Shown: in pieces, positions 1 through 7,028 of the stretch
How the letters are laid out: every line of letters starts with the position of its first letter
How positions within the stretch are numbered: position 1 is the stretch's first letter
DNA from: Candidatus Muiribacterium halophilum
Lineage (GTDB): Bacteria > Muiribacteriota > Muiribacteriia > Muiribacteriales > Muiribacteriaceae
NCBI GenBank assembly: GCA_023228995.1
Contig: JALOAD010000085.1
Span: 1 to 8,953, forward strand
DNA: 8,953 bases
Direction of reading: 5' to 3'
Position numbers and translations under genes: made by a program
The notes under the pieces: model-generated
What the model was told of the DNA's origin: nothing
What the model saw: the letters and a program-made list of their open reading frames with translations, nothing else
Database searches by the model: none

Positions 1-2
1 AA

Positions 3-2183
3 GTAGAAGAAAAAAAGTATTTAACATATGATGACCTAAATTTTATAAATAATGAAGTAATACAAAAATATGTTTATGTGTTTTTGATTTCTGAAACTTT
101 TTTAGAATCCTATTATTTTGATAAAAACCTACATTTTTATTTGTTATATCAAAATATGAGTTCTGATAATCTTCAAGAAGAAATATATAGTTATTTAAAA
201 TCTAAAAATAAATTTTTTATTACTCATAAAGAATTAAGAAACATCGTAGAAACAAAAGACGAGTTTTTATATAAAAAATACATTGCGCATTATAAAACAG
301 CAAATATTTTAGAAGAAATTGGAACTAATTATATTTTCACGCCTTTAAAATTTATGTTTGAAGAAACAATTTCAAAATGTCTTTCTTCCTTAAAAGAAGA
401 CCAATACAATACTTTAAAACTAAGGATAGTTGACAATTTGACACTTTCTGATGTTGGTCAAGTTTTAGGAAAAACAAAAGAAAGAATTCGCCAAATCGAA
501 GATAGATCTTCACAACTTTTGTCATTTTCACTACCAAAAGAATTTGTTATGTTTATCAAAGAACTAATAAATACAATTGGCATATTAAATACCAATGAAA
601 TTCCTTTAAAAGATGAAATAACAAAAAAAATCATAATACACATGCTAAAAACAAAATTGAATTTTACATTAGATATTACTTTAAACGCATTTGTTTTAGA
701 AGATAAGTTCAAATATATTAATCTATTAAGATATTTAAAACTCAATATTAATGACGAAGTATTTTCAAAAGAGATTTTACTGAAGTCTCTAAAAAATTTG
801 TCAACGCGATTAAATTTTAACAGTATCATAGAGGTTATGATTACTCAAGAAGATTTAGCAGTAGTAGACGAAAAATATTTTTTTAAGTCTGAATACAAAC
901 GAAAAAGAGACAAAGTAGAACTTATGTATTTGTTAACCAAAGATGGATTTGATACGAATACATTTGATAAGCTTTATTTACTTCTTGAAAAATATTTTCC
1001 TGGAGATTTTTTAAATGAAAATATAAGAAATATACTAAGTGTTGGGCAATTTACAGGAAATATAATCTTGTGGGACTGGGGCAGAAGATATATACATGTA
1101 AAACACATTCAATTTATATTAGATGAATTTGACTTTACGGATTTACTAAACTATCTAAATAAAGCACTTGAAACAACGGAACAAATAGATTTACAATATT
1201 ATTATGAAGACAATAAAGAAGCATTAATAGAATACGGTATCATAAGCAAATATGCACTTCATTCGTTATTGAAAATTAAATATCCTGATGAATTTTCTTA
1301 CCATGATTCACCTTGGGTCGCACAAGAAGGTACTGAACGACGAATTATTGGCGATGCAATAATAAATTTAATGGATGAAAAAAGAGTTTATGCACTTGAT
1401 GAATTATCACAAAGATTACAAACTACAAAAACAAGAGTTCAGCAAATAGTTGATAAAAACAATGATATTTTGATTGTTGATACTTTTATGTATATGAAAA
1501 AAATTGATATTAATTTTTCAGATGCATTATTAAAAAATATTATAGATTTTATAAATAAAATTATTAAAGATATGCAATTTATATATATTAATATGATTGT
1601 AGAACAATTTAGAGAAGAGCTCAATTGCATCAATGCTTATAATAGAGAAACTTTAATACTTGATTTATTGAAAAAAAATAGATTTCAAAAAGAGTTTCAA
1701 GTTAGTAATACAAGAATTGTACATAAAGACTATCCAATTACAAGACAAAGTTTAAATTTCCACTATCTCATTGAATCATCATTATTGCAAGATAATTCAT
1801 CTGTATTAAGTAAAAATCATTTATTTAACTTCTTTACCAAAAGAGGATTATCTAAAAATAATGTAATGTTATATTATTTATATTCTCCATATAAATCTAT
1901 TGTTAGAAAAAATGCTGAAGAATTTATTAGACTAAGTGCATTAAATATCTCTTCAACAGAGTTAGAAAAAATCAACTTACAAATATTAGAAATATTAGAT
2001 GAAGAAACAAAAATGGATGATTTATTGTTTATGATTTCAGATAACTTGCCTAAAATACAATTTGAATGGAATCATTATCTTCTAGCAGATTTATTAAATA
2101 ATAGCTTATTTGAATTTTTTCCAAATCGTGTAGAACCATTATACATTAAAATAAAACAAGGAGAAAAAGAAGAAAGTTTATAG
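3..2183 (+). CDS. Multi-HTH protein with sigma-70 region-4-like domain (5' end outside window)
   Basis: Probably a large DNA-binding protein; the exact function is not recognised. The first start codon in the window is a GTG at 78, but the frame stays open without a stop back to position 3 and no Shine-Dalgarno precedes the GTG, so the gene probably begins upstream. Counting from the GTG (701 residues): a winged-helix-like segment at about 30-90; a sigma-70 region-4-like HTH at about 101-150 (LTLSDVGQVLGKTKERIRQI); a second similar HTH at about 422-461 (ALDELSQRLQTTKTRVQQI). Both HTHs share the pattern TKxRxxQI. The rest is mostly helical, with aromatic-rich stretches near 320-345. No nuclease, ATPase or membrane motif is visible. 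It has no core sigma region 2, so it is not an ordinary sigma factor. It is separated from the downstream operon by a minus-strand gene, so it may be an independent regulator or a defence component. Confidence 0.8.
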   Translation, partial: VEEKKYLTYDDLNFINNEVIQKYVYVFLISETFLESYYFDKNLHFYLLYQNMSSDNLQEEIYSYLKSKNKFFITHKELRNIVETKDEFLYKKYIAHYKTANILEEIGTNYIFTPLKFMFEETISKCLSSLKEDQYNTLKLRIVDNLTLSDVGQVLGKTKERIRQIEDRSSQLLSFSLPKEFVMFIKELINTIGILNTNEIPLKDEITKKIIIHMLKTKLNFTLDITLNAFVLEDKFKYINLLRYLKLNINDEVFSKEILLKSLKNLSTRLNFNSIIEVMITQEDLAVVDEKYFFKSEYKRKRDKVELMYLLTKDGFDTNTFDKLYLLLEKYFPGDFLNENIRNILSVGQFTGNIILWDWGRRYIHVKHIQFILDEFDFTDLLNYLNKALETTEQIDLQYYYEDNKEALIEYGIISKYALHSLLKIKYPDEFSYHDSPWVAQEGTERRIIGDAIINLMDEKRVYALDELSQRLQTTKTRVQQIVDKNNDILIVDTFMYMKKIDINFSDALLKNIIDFINKIIKDMQFIYINMIVEQFREELNCINAYNRETLILDLLKKNRFQKEFQVSNTRIVHKDYPITRQSLNFHYLIESSLLQDNSSVLSKNHLFNFFTKRGLSKNNVMLYYLYSPYKSIVRKNAEEFIRLSALNISSTELEKINLQILEILDEETKMDDLLFMISDNLPKIQFEWNHYLLADLLNNSLFEFFPNRVEPLYIKIKQGEKEESL

Positions 2184-2191
2184 TTTTGTTT

Positions 2192-2212
2192 AGATAAAAT
2201 TATCTGTTTTTT
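2192..2212 (+). terminator. Weak intrinsic terminator after gene 1
   Basis: AGATAA and TTATCT form a short stem (five or six pairs, small A-rich loop) followed by G and six T. It starts 9 nt after the stop codon of the sigma-4-like gene and overlaps the last codons of the convergent minus-strand gene. The stem is short and AT-rich, so efficiency is doubtful. The minus-strand reading has no T tract. Confidence 0.4.
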
Positions 2213-2430
2213 AAATATAAGATATCATTGGATATGTAATAGTTTGTTAGTAATTTATTGAGAAAATTTGAACTTTTCTCTGAATCACTTATAGTGAATT
2301 TCATATTTATTGGCTTGTAATAGTTTATAGTCCGTAAAGCTTTTGTAAAAGATATGTATTCAAAATTGCCATCAACATATTCTATATAAATATCAAACGG
2401 CATTATATCGATGTATTTTATATTTATCAT
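2200..2430 (-). CDS. Small protein of unknown function (76 aa)
   Basis: I do not recognise the family with confidence. The 76-residue protein has no membrane segment, signal peptide or obvious HTH. Its N-terminal half (INIKYIDIMPFDIYIEYVDG, then a F-EYIS-F-KAL stretch) alternates hydrophobic and polar residues like a small beta-sheet fold and faintly resembles DUF2442-type proteins, but this is a weak impression. What supports a real gene is the upstream sequence: a full-consensus sigma-70 promoter ends about 27 nt before the ATG, and an AAAGG lies at 2446-2450, although its spacing to the ATG (15 nt) is longer than usual. It is convergent with the sigma-4-like gene (16 nt between the stops) and divergent from the HTH-led operon, a typical position for a small accessory or antitoxin-like gene. 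That last point is inference only. Confidence 0.6.
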   Translation of the reverse strand: MINIKYIDIMPFDIYIEYVDGNFEYISFTKALRTINYYKPINMKFTISDSEKSSNFLNKLLTNYYISNDILYLKNR

Positions 2431-2457
2431 AATGGAAATATTTTACCTTTTTTTAAA

Positions 2458-2486
2458 ATTATAGTAAATTATTCCTTCTTTGTCAA
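2458..2486 (-). promoter_or_regulatory. Consensus sigma-70 promoter for the 76-aa gene
   Basis: On the minus strand, TTGACA (2486-2481) and TATAAT (2463-2458) are separated by exactly 17 nt, matching the consensus at all 12 positions. The predicted transcript start, near 2451, gives a leader of about 20 nt before the ATG at 2430. The -35 box overlaps a short inverted repeat, TTTGT-CAAT-ACAAA (2479-2492). The element lies immediately upstream of the divergent HTH gene, whose product could therefore control it. Confidence 0.75.
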
Positions 2487-2493
2487 TACAAAT

Positions 2494-2498
2494 GGAAG
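2494..2498 (+). promoter_or_regulatory. Shine-Dalgarno deciding the HTH gene start
   Basis: GGAAG sits 5 nt before the ATG at 2504. The in-frame TTG at 2480 and ATG at 2492 lack a comparable sequence in front of them, so 2504 is the preferred start. Confidence 0.55.
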
Positions 2499-2503
2499 TA
2501 AAA

Positions 2504-2692
2504 ATGAAAATAAGTAAAAAAGAACTAGCAGAAAGAATAAATGTTGATCCAAAAACTATTACAAACTGGGAGACTACGAAACCAGAATTGATTAAACTTA
2601 TATATTTAGGTTTGGCTACAGAAGAACATATTAAAGAGACAAAAAAGTATTTAGAAAATATCAAAGGTTTAGGAAATGCAAACAATTCATGA
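2504..2692 (+). CDS. Small HTH DNA-binding protein, likely operon regulator (62 aa)
   Basis: Residues 4-35 (SKKELAERINVDPKTITNW, then ETTKPELIKLI) form a compact helix-turn-helix: the 'ELAERINVDPKTITNWE' stretch has the usual helix, turn, recognition-helix pattern. The C-terminal part is a charged helix. At 62 residues there is room only for DNA binding and dimerisation, so a transcriptional regulator of its own operon or of the divergent 76-aa gene is the natural reading. The start at 2504 was chosen over the in-frame TTG at 2480 and ATG at 2492 because of the GGAAG before it. The 3' end overlaps the next gene by 17 nt in another frame, implying co-transcription and probably translational coupling. 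The target operator is unknown; the short inverted repeat at 2479-2492 is a candidate. Confidence 0.8.
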   Translation: MKISKKELAERINVDPKTITNWETTKPELIKLIYLGLATEEHIKETKKYLENIKGLGNANNS

Positions 2693-3869
2693 TGTTGTAG
2701 TTGATACTTTAAATTATTTTGGTAAACCAACTGATATTTCTTTAATCTATGAACATATTACCAAAAATGAACTATATTCATTTGGTGCCAAAAAAGAAGA
2801 CCCTCAACATATAGTTAAAAATTTAATTGAAAGAAAATGTATAAATTCTAATGCTTCTTATAAAACTAAGCAACTTTTATTTTACAAGGAAGGTACTAGA
2901 AAATACGGATTACTCGAATGGCTAGAAGAGTCAGATAAAGTTGATATTTTAGAGAGTTTTCATAAAGCCCAATTTCAAAATATAGAATCTAAACTTGATG
3001 AAGTAGAATCTAAACTCGGTGTTGAAAAAATAAATGAGTTAGTTAACCAAAATATTTTAAAAATCGATGAACATGCTAAGAAACAATCTGAACTACTGAA
3101 AGAACAATTAACAAATAATTTTCATAACAATACTTTGAAAATCGAAAACCTTATAGCTTCATTCCGTTTGGAAACTGAAAAGATAAAAAAAGATTTTGAT
3201 GTTGAAACCTTGAACAAAGAAAATGAAATTGATAAAAAAATTAATGATATAAGCAAAAAATTTGAAGAAGAAATATTTTCTTTAAAAAAGAAAGTAAATG
3301 ACAATTTATCTGAAGAGTATTCAAAGATTAAAGAACTCCGAGAAGAATTAGAAAAAAATATTTACATGAAAGAAGTTCATGATATGTCAGAACACTTTTC
3401 AAATAAAGCTGATACTATGAAAAAAGAGAAAGATAAGTACTATAAAAAATTTGAGAGAGGAATCATAGCAACTTTTATCATTAGTATATCTGTTGTATCG
3501 TTGGAGTATATCCCATACTTAAATGAATTACACAACTCTGGCAATATCTTTGTAACTAAACTCACTTTACTATTACCTATATTACTGTTTGTAACTTTTA
3601 TGTGGAGAAATTATCTTCACAGTAAAAAGCTTTTTGAAGAGTACTCATACAAATCAATTTTAGCAAAACATATACCGATAAACAGAAGAATCCTGAAAAA
3701 TGATGCAGGGTTGGATGATAAAGAGATAGCACAATACTCAACACTAAAATCTGTAGAAAAAATACTTGCTAATCCAAATGAAAAGCAGATAAAAGAAGAT
3801 ACTACAGGGATAGATAAGTTGATGAACAAAGTGCAAGAATTATTACAAAATCAAAAGCAGGAATCATAA
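2676..3869 (+). CDS. HARE-HTH / coiled-coil / two-TM membrane protein (397 aa)
   Basis: Three parts are visible. Residues 1-82 look like a HARE-HTH winged helix (the fold of the RNA polymerase delta subunit N-terminus, also fused to restriction enzymes): TIHDVVVDTLNYFGKPTDIS opens it, and a LLFYKEGTRKYGLLEW wing closes it. Residues about 95-255 are a long Lys/Glu-rich coiled coil with a tandem heptad duplication (ESKLDEV/ESKLGVE). Two hydrophobic segments follow at about 262-282 and 291-311 with a short loop between, then a cytoplasmic-looking charged tail of about 85 residues. A DNA-binding domain tethered by a coiled coil to a membrane hairpin is unusual. The ATG at 2676 has AAAGG 8 nt upstream. 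The gene overlaps the HTH regulator by 17 nt and ends 3 nt before the PutAbiC-like gene, so it is a firm operon member. I infer a DNA or modification sensor linked to the membrane; no catalytic motif is visible. Confidence 0.85.
   Translation: MQTIHDVVVDTLNYFGKPTDISLIYEHITKNELYSFGAKKEDPQHIVKNLIERKCINSNASYKTKQLLFYKEGTRKYGLLEWLEESDKVDILESFHKAQFQNIESKLDEVESKLGVEKINELVNQNILKIDEHAKKQSELLKEQLTNNFHNNTLKIENLIASFRLETEKIKKDFDVETLNKENEIDKKINDISKKFEEEIFSLKKKVNDNLSEEYSKIKELREELEKNIYMKEVHDMSEHFSNKADTMKKEKDKYYKKFERGIIATFIISISVVSLEYIPYLNELHNSGNIFVTKLTLLLPILLFVTFMWRNYLHSKKLFEEYSYKSILAKHIPINRRILKNDAGLDDKEIAQYSTLKSVEKILANPNEKQIKEDTTGIDKLMNKVQELLQNQKQES
2983..3016 (+). repeat. 21-bp-period tandem duplication (one heptad)
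   Basis: The 13-mer TAGAATCTAAACT occurs at 2983-2995 and again at 3004-3016. The period is 21 nt, exactly one coiled-coil heptad, and encodes ESKLDEV/ESKLGVE in the HARE-HTH protein. Confidence 0.7.
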
Positions 3870-3872
3870 AAA

Positions 3873-4808
3873 ATGCTTCAATTTTTAGGATTTTCAATTT
3901 TATTTGGGCTATTTGTACTAATAATATTCTTACAATTAAAAGTTTTATATAAAAAAAATATCGTTAAAAAAGTATGTTTAAGAGTGAATGATATTAGGAT
4001 AATGTTCTATGTATCAGCTACTTGGATATTATTGATTGTAATTTATGCACTATACTCTTGGACTAATCAAAATGATACTAGTCATATAAAACTTAATGAA
4101 TGGGGAGATTTTTTAGCTGGTTTTTTTGCCCCTTTATTATTTGCATGGTTGGTTTATGGAGTATTTATACAAAAAAAAGAATTTGCAAAAGTTTCAGAGT
4201 CTGCTATGTCACAAATTAAGGAAATGAAAGATCAAGTAACACAAACTGAAATACAGCAATTAAATACTTGGTTTAATAGAAACATTAATACAATTAATAT
4301 GATAAAAAACAATTTATTTAAAAATATAAAAGTCAATAATGTTGATTCAATAGCTTTAATTTATCATCAATTGAAACAAGATTTTAAACAAGAAGAGAAT
4401 TATTTTAATATATTTGATGAGTTAAAAAGCATTTTGGATATTTTTCTATATATAGAAGAAACGATAAACAATTTACAAAATACAAAAAAATCAAATGAAG
4501 TTTATACCAAGTCTTTAAAAGAAATAAAAAACGAATTCAACACTCTATTTGACTCAGAGATAAACGATATTAAGGGAATAATGACCATAGTTTATTTTTT
4601 AATAGGTGCACATCATTTAGATAGAGAATCTTTAGCTTATAAAAAATATTCAATTTATCACAAATGGCTAACGGAGTATGATGATATTTCTAATTGTATA
4701 ATTAATTCAAAAAAAGATAATATTGAAAATACTTTAAAAGAAATTTTTACCAAAATTGATTCTATTACAATAAATTTTAAAACAGGACAAATAGATGGAA
4801 GCATTTAA
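3873..4808 (+). CDS. Putative phage abortive-infection (PutAbiC-like) membrane protein (311 aa)
   Basis: Hydrophobic segments lie at about 4-25, 44-63 and 82-99. The third follows a WGDFLAGFFAPLLFAWLVYG stretch and leads into a QKKEF-type amphipathic helix, the arrangement I associate with the putative phage abortive-infection proteins (PutAbiC-type). From about 100 on, the protein is predicted cytoplasmic, helical and charged, with a late IGAHHLDRESLAYKKYS stretch. No nuclease or nucleotide-binding motif is visible, and the family's mechanism is poorly known. The ATG at 3873 has AGGAA at 3859-3863, 9 nt upstream. The gene begins 3 nt after the HARE-HTH gene and overlaps the DUF262 gene by 14 nt, so the three are probably made together and the two membrane proteins may form one complex (inference). 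Family assignment is by motif recall, not by search. Confidence 0.75.
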   Translation: MLQFLGFSILFGLFVLIIFLQLKVLYKKNIVKKVCLRVNDIRIMFYVSATWILLIVIYALYSWTNQNDTSHIKLNEWGDFLAGFFAPLLFAWLVYGVFIQKKEFAKVSESAMSQIKEMKDQVTQTEIQQLNTWFNRNINTINMIKNNLFKNIKVNNVDSIALIYHQLKQDFKQEENYFNIFDELKSILDIFLYIEETINNLQNTKKSNEVYTKSLKEIKNEFNTLFDSEINDIKGIMTIVYFLIGAHHLDRESLAYKKYSIYHKWLTEYDDISNCIINSKKDNIENTLKEIFTKIDSITINFKTGQIDGSI

Positions 4809-6624
4809 AACCGATACTTATACTATACGAAAATTATTAAAAAATGAAGCAGATGAACAAGATAGAGGCAAAAATTATTATATCCCTCGTTACCAAAGAA
4901 AATATGATTGGGATAAAGAAGAAGTTGAAAAATTAGTTGATGATATTTTTGAACAAACAAACAAAAAAACTGACAATGGCTATAAACCTTATTTTATAGG
5001 TGGCATTGTTCTTTCTCAGCAATCCATAGAAGGAGAAGCAAGAAGTAAACAATCACTTGAAGTTATAGATGGACAACAAAGACTTACTACAATTGTTTTA
5101 ATTTTAGCCTCAATTGTTCAACTCTTGAAGTTTCAAGATAGACAATTTGAAAATAAAAAAGATGTTTCCGAACATCTAATTAATGATATATCTAAAATAT
5201 TAAAAATAAAAACTTTAAATTTAAGCACTATGAATGTTGAAGAGAAATATATTCTAGAACGCTCAGACGATTTATCAACAGATTTTCAAAAAACAATAAG
5301 TTTTTTAATTGAAACAAAAATAACAGATAAGGTAGATCTTAAAAAAATCATAACAAATAATGAAGATTCAGAAAAGTTAATTAATCTCGTCTTTATCATC
5401 AAGGAGAAAATAGAAATCTTTGACGACAATGAATTAACAGATTTTACATTACAACTTTTAAATAACACTTGGTTAGTAGTAACAAAAACTATTTCTATAG
5501 AAACAGGTTTTTTTATTTTTGAAAAACTTAATGATAGTGGAATTGCTTTAGAGCCACAGGACTTATTAAAAAATTATTTTTTTAGAACGACAACTGAAAG
5601 TGAATATGATCAACTAACTGAAAAATGGAAATTATTTCTAACAACAGTAACTAATATCAATAGCTCAAAAGCAAAAATTCTTCCAAGAGATTTTTTAGAG
5701 CAATATTTAACCATTATTGGAGATGCAAAGGATACGAAAACACATTCTGTTAATGGAAGAATTTTCAAACAATTTAAATCAATCCAGCAAAGTGATTTTA
5801 CTAAATCTATTGAGTTATTAGATCATTTAATAAAAATAGCAACCGAATATGGAAAACTTAAACGAAATGATTCAATTGCTCAATATTTAACCTTAATGAA
5901 TTTTAAATTGGGATATTTGATAGTTTTGTCATTTTATAAAAGATTTGATACCGAATATTTAGATTATAAAAATGACATATTGTTAATAGTAGTTAAATTG
6001 GGCTTAGTTTATTTGGTTACAGGACAAAGTAAGGAATTGAGTGTAGTAATTCCTAATTTATGTTATGAAATTATAAATAAAGGCAAAGATATACAAGATA
6101 CTTTAGTTATTGTAAATAGTTATATTAATGGGCTTATTTCAAAGAAAAAAGACACTTTTGATGAAGTTGTTTCAAGCACTAACTTATGGAGAAAAAAACC
6201 ATTAACAAGACTCTTATTTAGCATATTAGAATTTCATGTGAGCGGTAGTAAATTACCTAATTATTTTGGTTTATTTCAAATCATGCCTCAAGACTATTCA
6301 ACAAAATTTCAATTTGAAGAAATAGATGAAGATAATTGTAATAAATATGCCAATTATATTGGCAATATCCTAATAGATAAAGACAATAAATACTCAGATA
6401 TTGATGGCATTAATTTTGAAGAAAGATACAAAAATGATAGCGATGTTATCTTAAATGATTTATACAAGAAAATAGTAATTAAGGACAAGGAAATAGATCT
6501 TTTAACCGAAACAAACAATTTGTCTTGGGGCAAAAATGAGATTATTGAAAGAAGTCAAACTTTAGCAGAATTAGCAAAACATGTTATTATAAATGATAAT
6601 TTTAACAAAGATTTTTTTGAATAG
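4795..6624 (+). CDS. DUF262/DUF1524 GmrSD/SspE-like protein with His-to-Gln in the nuclease motif (609 aa)
   Basis: The N-terminal DUF262 (ParB-like) domain shows IPRYQR at 30-35 with a following KYDW, GGIVL near 69-73, DGQQR at 92-96, and FEKLNDSG at 242-249 leading into DLLKNY. In GmrS and SspE this domain binds and hydrolyses nucleotides, and in SspE it senses phosphorothioate DNA. The C-terminal region keeps the DUF1524 layout: IMPQ at 496-499, IGN at 522-524, N531, K546 with S549, W578 and R586. DUF1524 normally reads (E)HI-P-Q with a catalytic His; here the sequence is F494-Q495-I-M-P-Q, so the His position is Gln (codon CAA). The HNH nuclease may therefore be inactive or use another residue. 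AGGA at 4784-4787 precedes the ATG by 7 nt, and the start overlaps the PutAbiC-like gene by 14 nt. It is the last gene of the operon and converges on dndE. Length fits DUF262-DUF1524 proteins. Confidence 0.88.
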   Translation: MEAFKTDTYTIRKLLKNEADEQDRGKNYYIPRYQRKYDWDKEEVEKLVDDIFEQTNKKTDNGYKPYFIGGIVLSQQSIEGEARSKQSLEVIDGQQRLTTIVLILASIVQLLKFQDRQFENKKDVSEHLINDISKILKIKTLNLSTMNVEEKYILERSDDLSTDFQKTISFLIETKITDKVDLKKIITNNEDSEKLINLVFIIKEKIEIFDDNELTDFTLQLLNNTWLVVTKTISIETGFFIFEKLNDSGIALEPQDLLKNYFFRTTTESEYDQLTEKWKLFLTTVTNINSSKAKILPRDFLEQYLTIIGDAKDTKTHSVNGRIFKQFKSIQQSDFTKSIELLDHLIKIATEYGKLKRNDSIAQYLTLMNFKLGYLIVLSFYKRFDTEYLDYKNDILLIVVKLGLVYLVTGQSKELSVVIPNLCYEIINKGKDIQDTLVIVNSYINGLISKKKDTFDEVVSSTNLWRKKPLTRLLFSILEFHVSGSKLPNYFGLFQIMPQDYSTKFQFEEIDEDNCNKYANYIGNILIDKDNKYSDIDGINFEERYKNDSDVILNDLYKKIVIKDKEIDLLTETNNLSWGKNEIIERSQTLAELAKHVIINDNFNKDFFE

Positions 6625-6644
6625 TAAAAATTAATTGAAAAAAA

Positions 6645-7028
6645 CTAAAAATCCTGCCCTAAAAACTCAAAAATATTACTATCATGCTTAAGTGATGTTT
6701 TTAAAATAGTATAACCTCTAGCAATATGTCGCTGGAGGTTTTCTTCTAGTTTCTTTTTTGAACTAATTGTAATATTATCGAAAACTTCTATCATTTCCCA
6801 GTAAAGTTTGGTATAGTCATCTACTCCTTTACCTTCACCTGTAATTTGTTCTAATCTATACTCTTTTCCATCATATATGTCAATAACAACATCTTCAAAA
6901 TCTTTTGTTAAAGACAAAGAGATGTTTATCATAAATCTTAAAAGTACCCATTTAGGTTCGTTTTCCATATTTAACATTTTTGAAAGAGGAAAAATATAAT
7001 TTTCAATTTCTTGAGTTGTTTTTATCAT
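6645..7028 (-). CDS. dndE: DndE-like DNA phosphorothioation protein (127 aa)
   Basis: DndE is a small essential partner in phosphorothioate modification, reported to bind nicked DNA. Evidence for it here: the length (127 aa; the family is roughly 100-130), the position directly after a DndD-like ATPase, and three weak motifs: an EPKWVLLRFMINISLSL helix at about 24-40, an acidic 'DGKEYRLEQITGEG' strand region at 53-66, and a C-terminal LQRHIARGYTILK helix at 98-110 like the usual H-x-x-x-G-x-x-x-L ending. The start codon overlaps the dndD stop by 4 nt (ATGA), and a GGAGG Shine-Dalgarno lies 7 nt upstream, so it is translationally coupled. Sequence identity to well-known DndE looks low, so the call leans on context. 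A hairpin useful to the opposite strand lies inside it (6713-6740). Confidence 0.72.
   Translation of the reverse strand: MIKTTQEIENYIFPLSKMLNMENEPKWVLLRFMINISLSLTKDFEDVVIDIYDGKEYRLEQITGEGKGVDDYTKLYWEMIEVFDNITISSKKKLEENLQRHIARGYTILKTSLKHDSNIFEFLGQDF
6713..6746 (+). terminator. GC-rich hairpin inside dndE acting as plus-strand terminator
   Basis: AACCTCTAGC (6713-6722) pairs with GCTGGAGGTT (6731-6740) over ten pairs, including one T-G wobble, with an 8-nt loop; TTCTTCT follows the stem. The wobble is a valid pair only in plus-strand RNA (it becomes A-C on the minus strand), and only the plus strand has T residues after it. It lies about 90 nt beyond the stop of the DUF262 gene, whose 20-nt gap to dndE has no hairpin. 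It would therefore end the plus-strand operon transcript within dndE. In the minus-strand reading the stem uses CTC, CAG and CGA codons, uncommon here. Confidence 0.5.

Noticed and set aside
352-829. Open frames on the minus strand within the sigma-4-like gene
   Set aside because: They lie antisense to a clear coding region with HTH motifs, lack Shine-Dalgarno sequences, and have the Phe/Ser/Ile-rich composition typical of reversed AT-rich genes.
2442-2470. Plus-strand promoter for the HTH operon (TTTACC-17 nt-TAAATT)
   Set aside because: It matches only four of six bases at each box, which is common by chance in such AT-rich DNA. The operon must have a promoter near here, but this one is not convincing enough to annotate.
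2480-2506. TTG (2480) or ATG (2492) as the HTH gene start
   Set aside because: Neither is preceded by a Shine-Dalgarno. GGAAG sits at good spacing before the ATG at 2504, and the extra residues add nothing to the HTH.
2443-2730. Minus-strand open frame across the HTH gene
   Set aside because: It is antisense to the HTH gene and has no recognisable domain. The promoter seen there fits the 76-aa gene better.
4795-6624. Reading the DUF262 gene as a ParB-type partition protein
   Set aside because: The DGQQR and F-KLND-G motifs with a DUF1524-like C-terminus fit GmrSD/SspE-type proteins, and no partition genes are nearby.
6625-6644. Terminator in the gap between the DUF262 gene and dndE
   Set aside because: The 20-nt gap contains only A/T runs and no stable inverted repeat. 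The hairpin at 6713-6740 is a better candidate.
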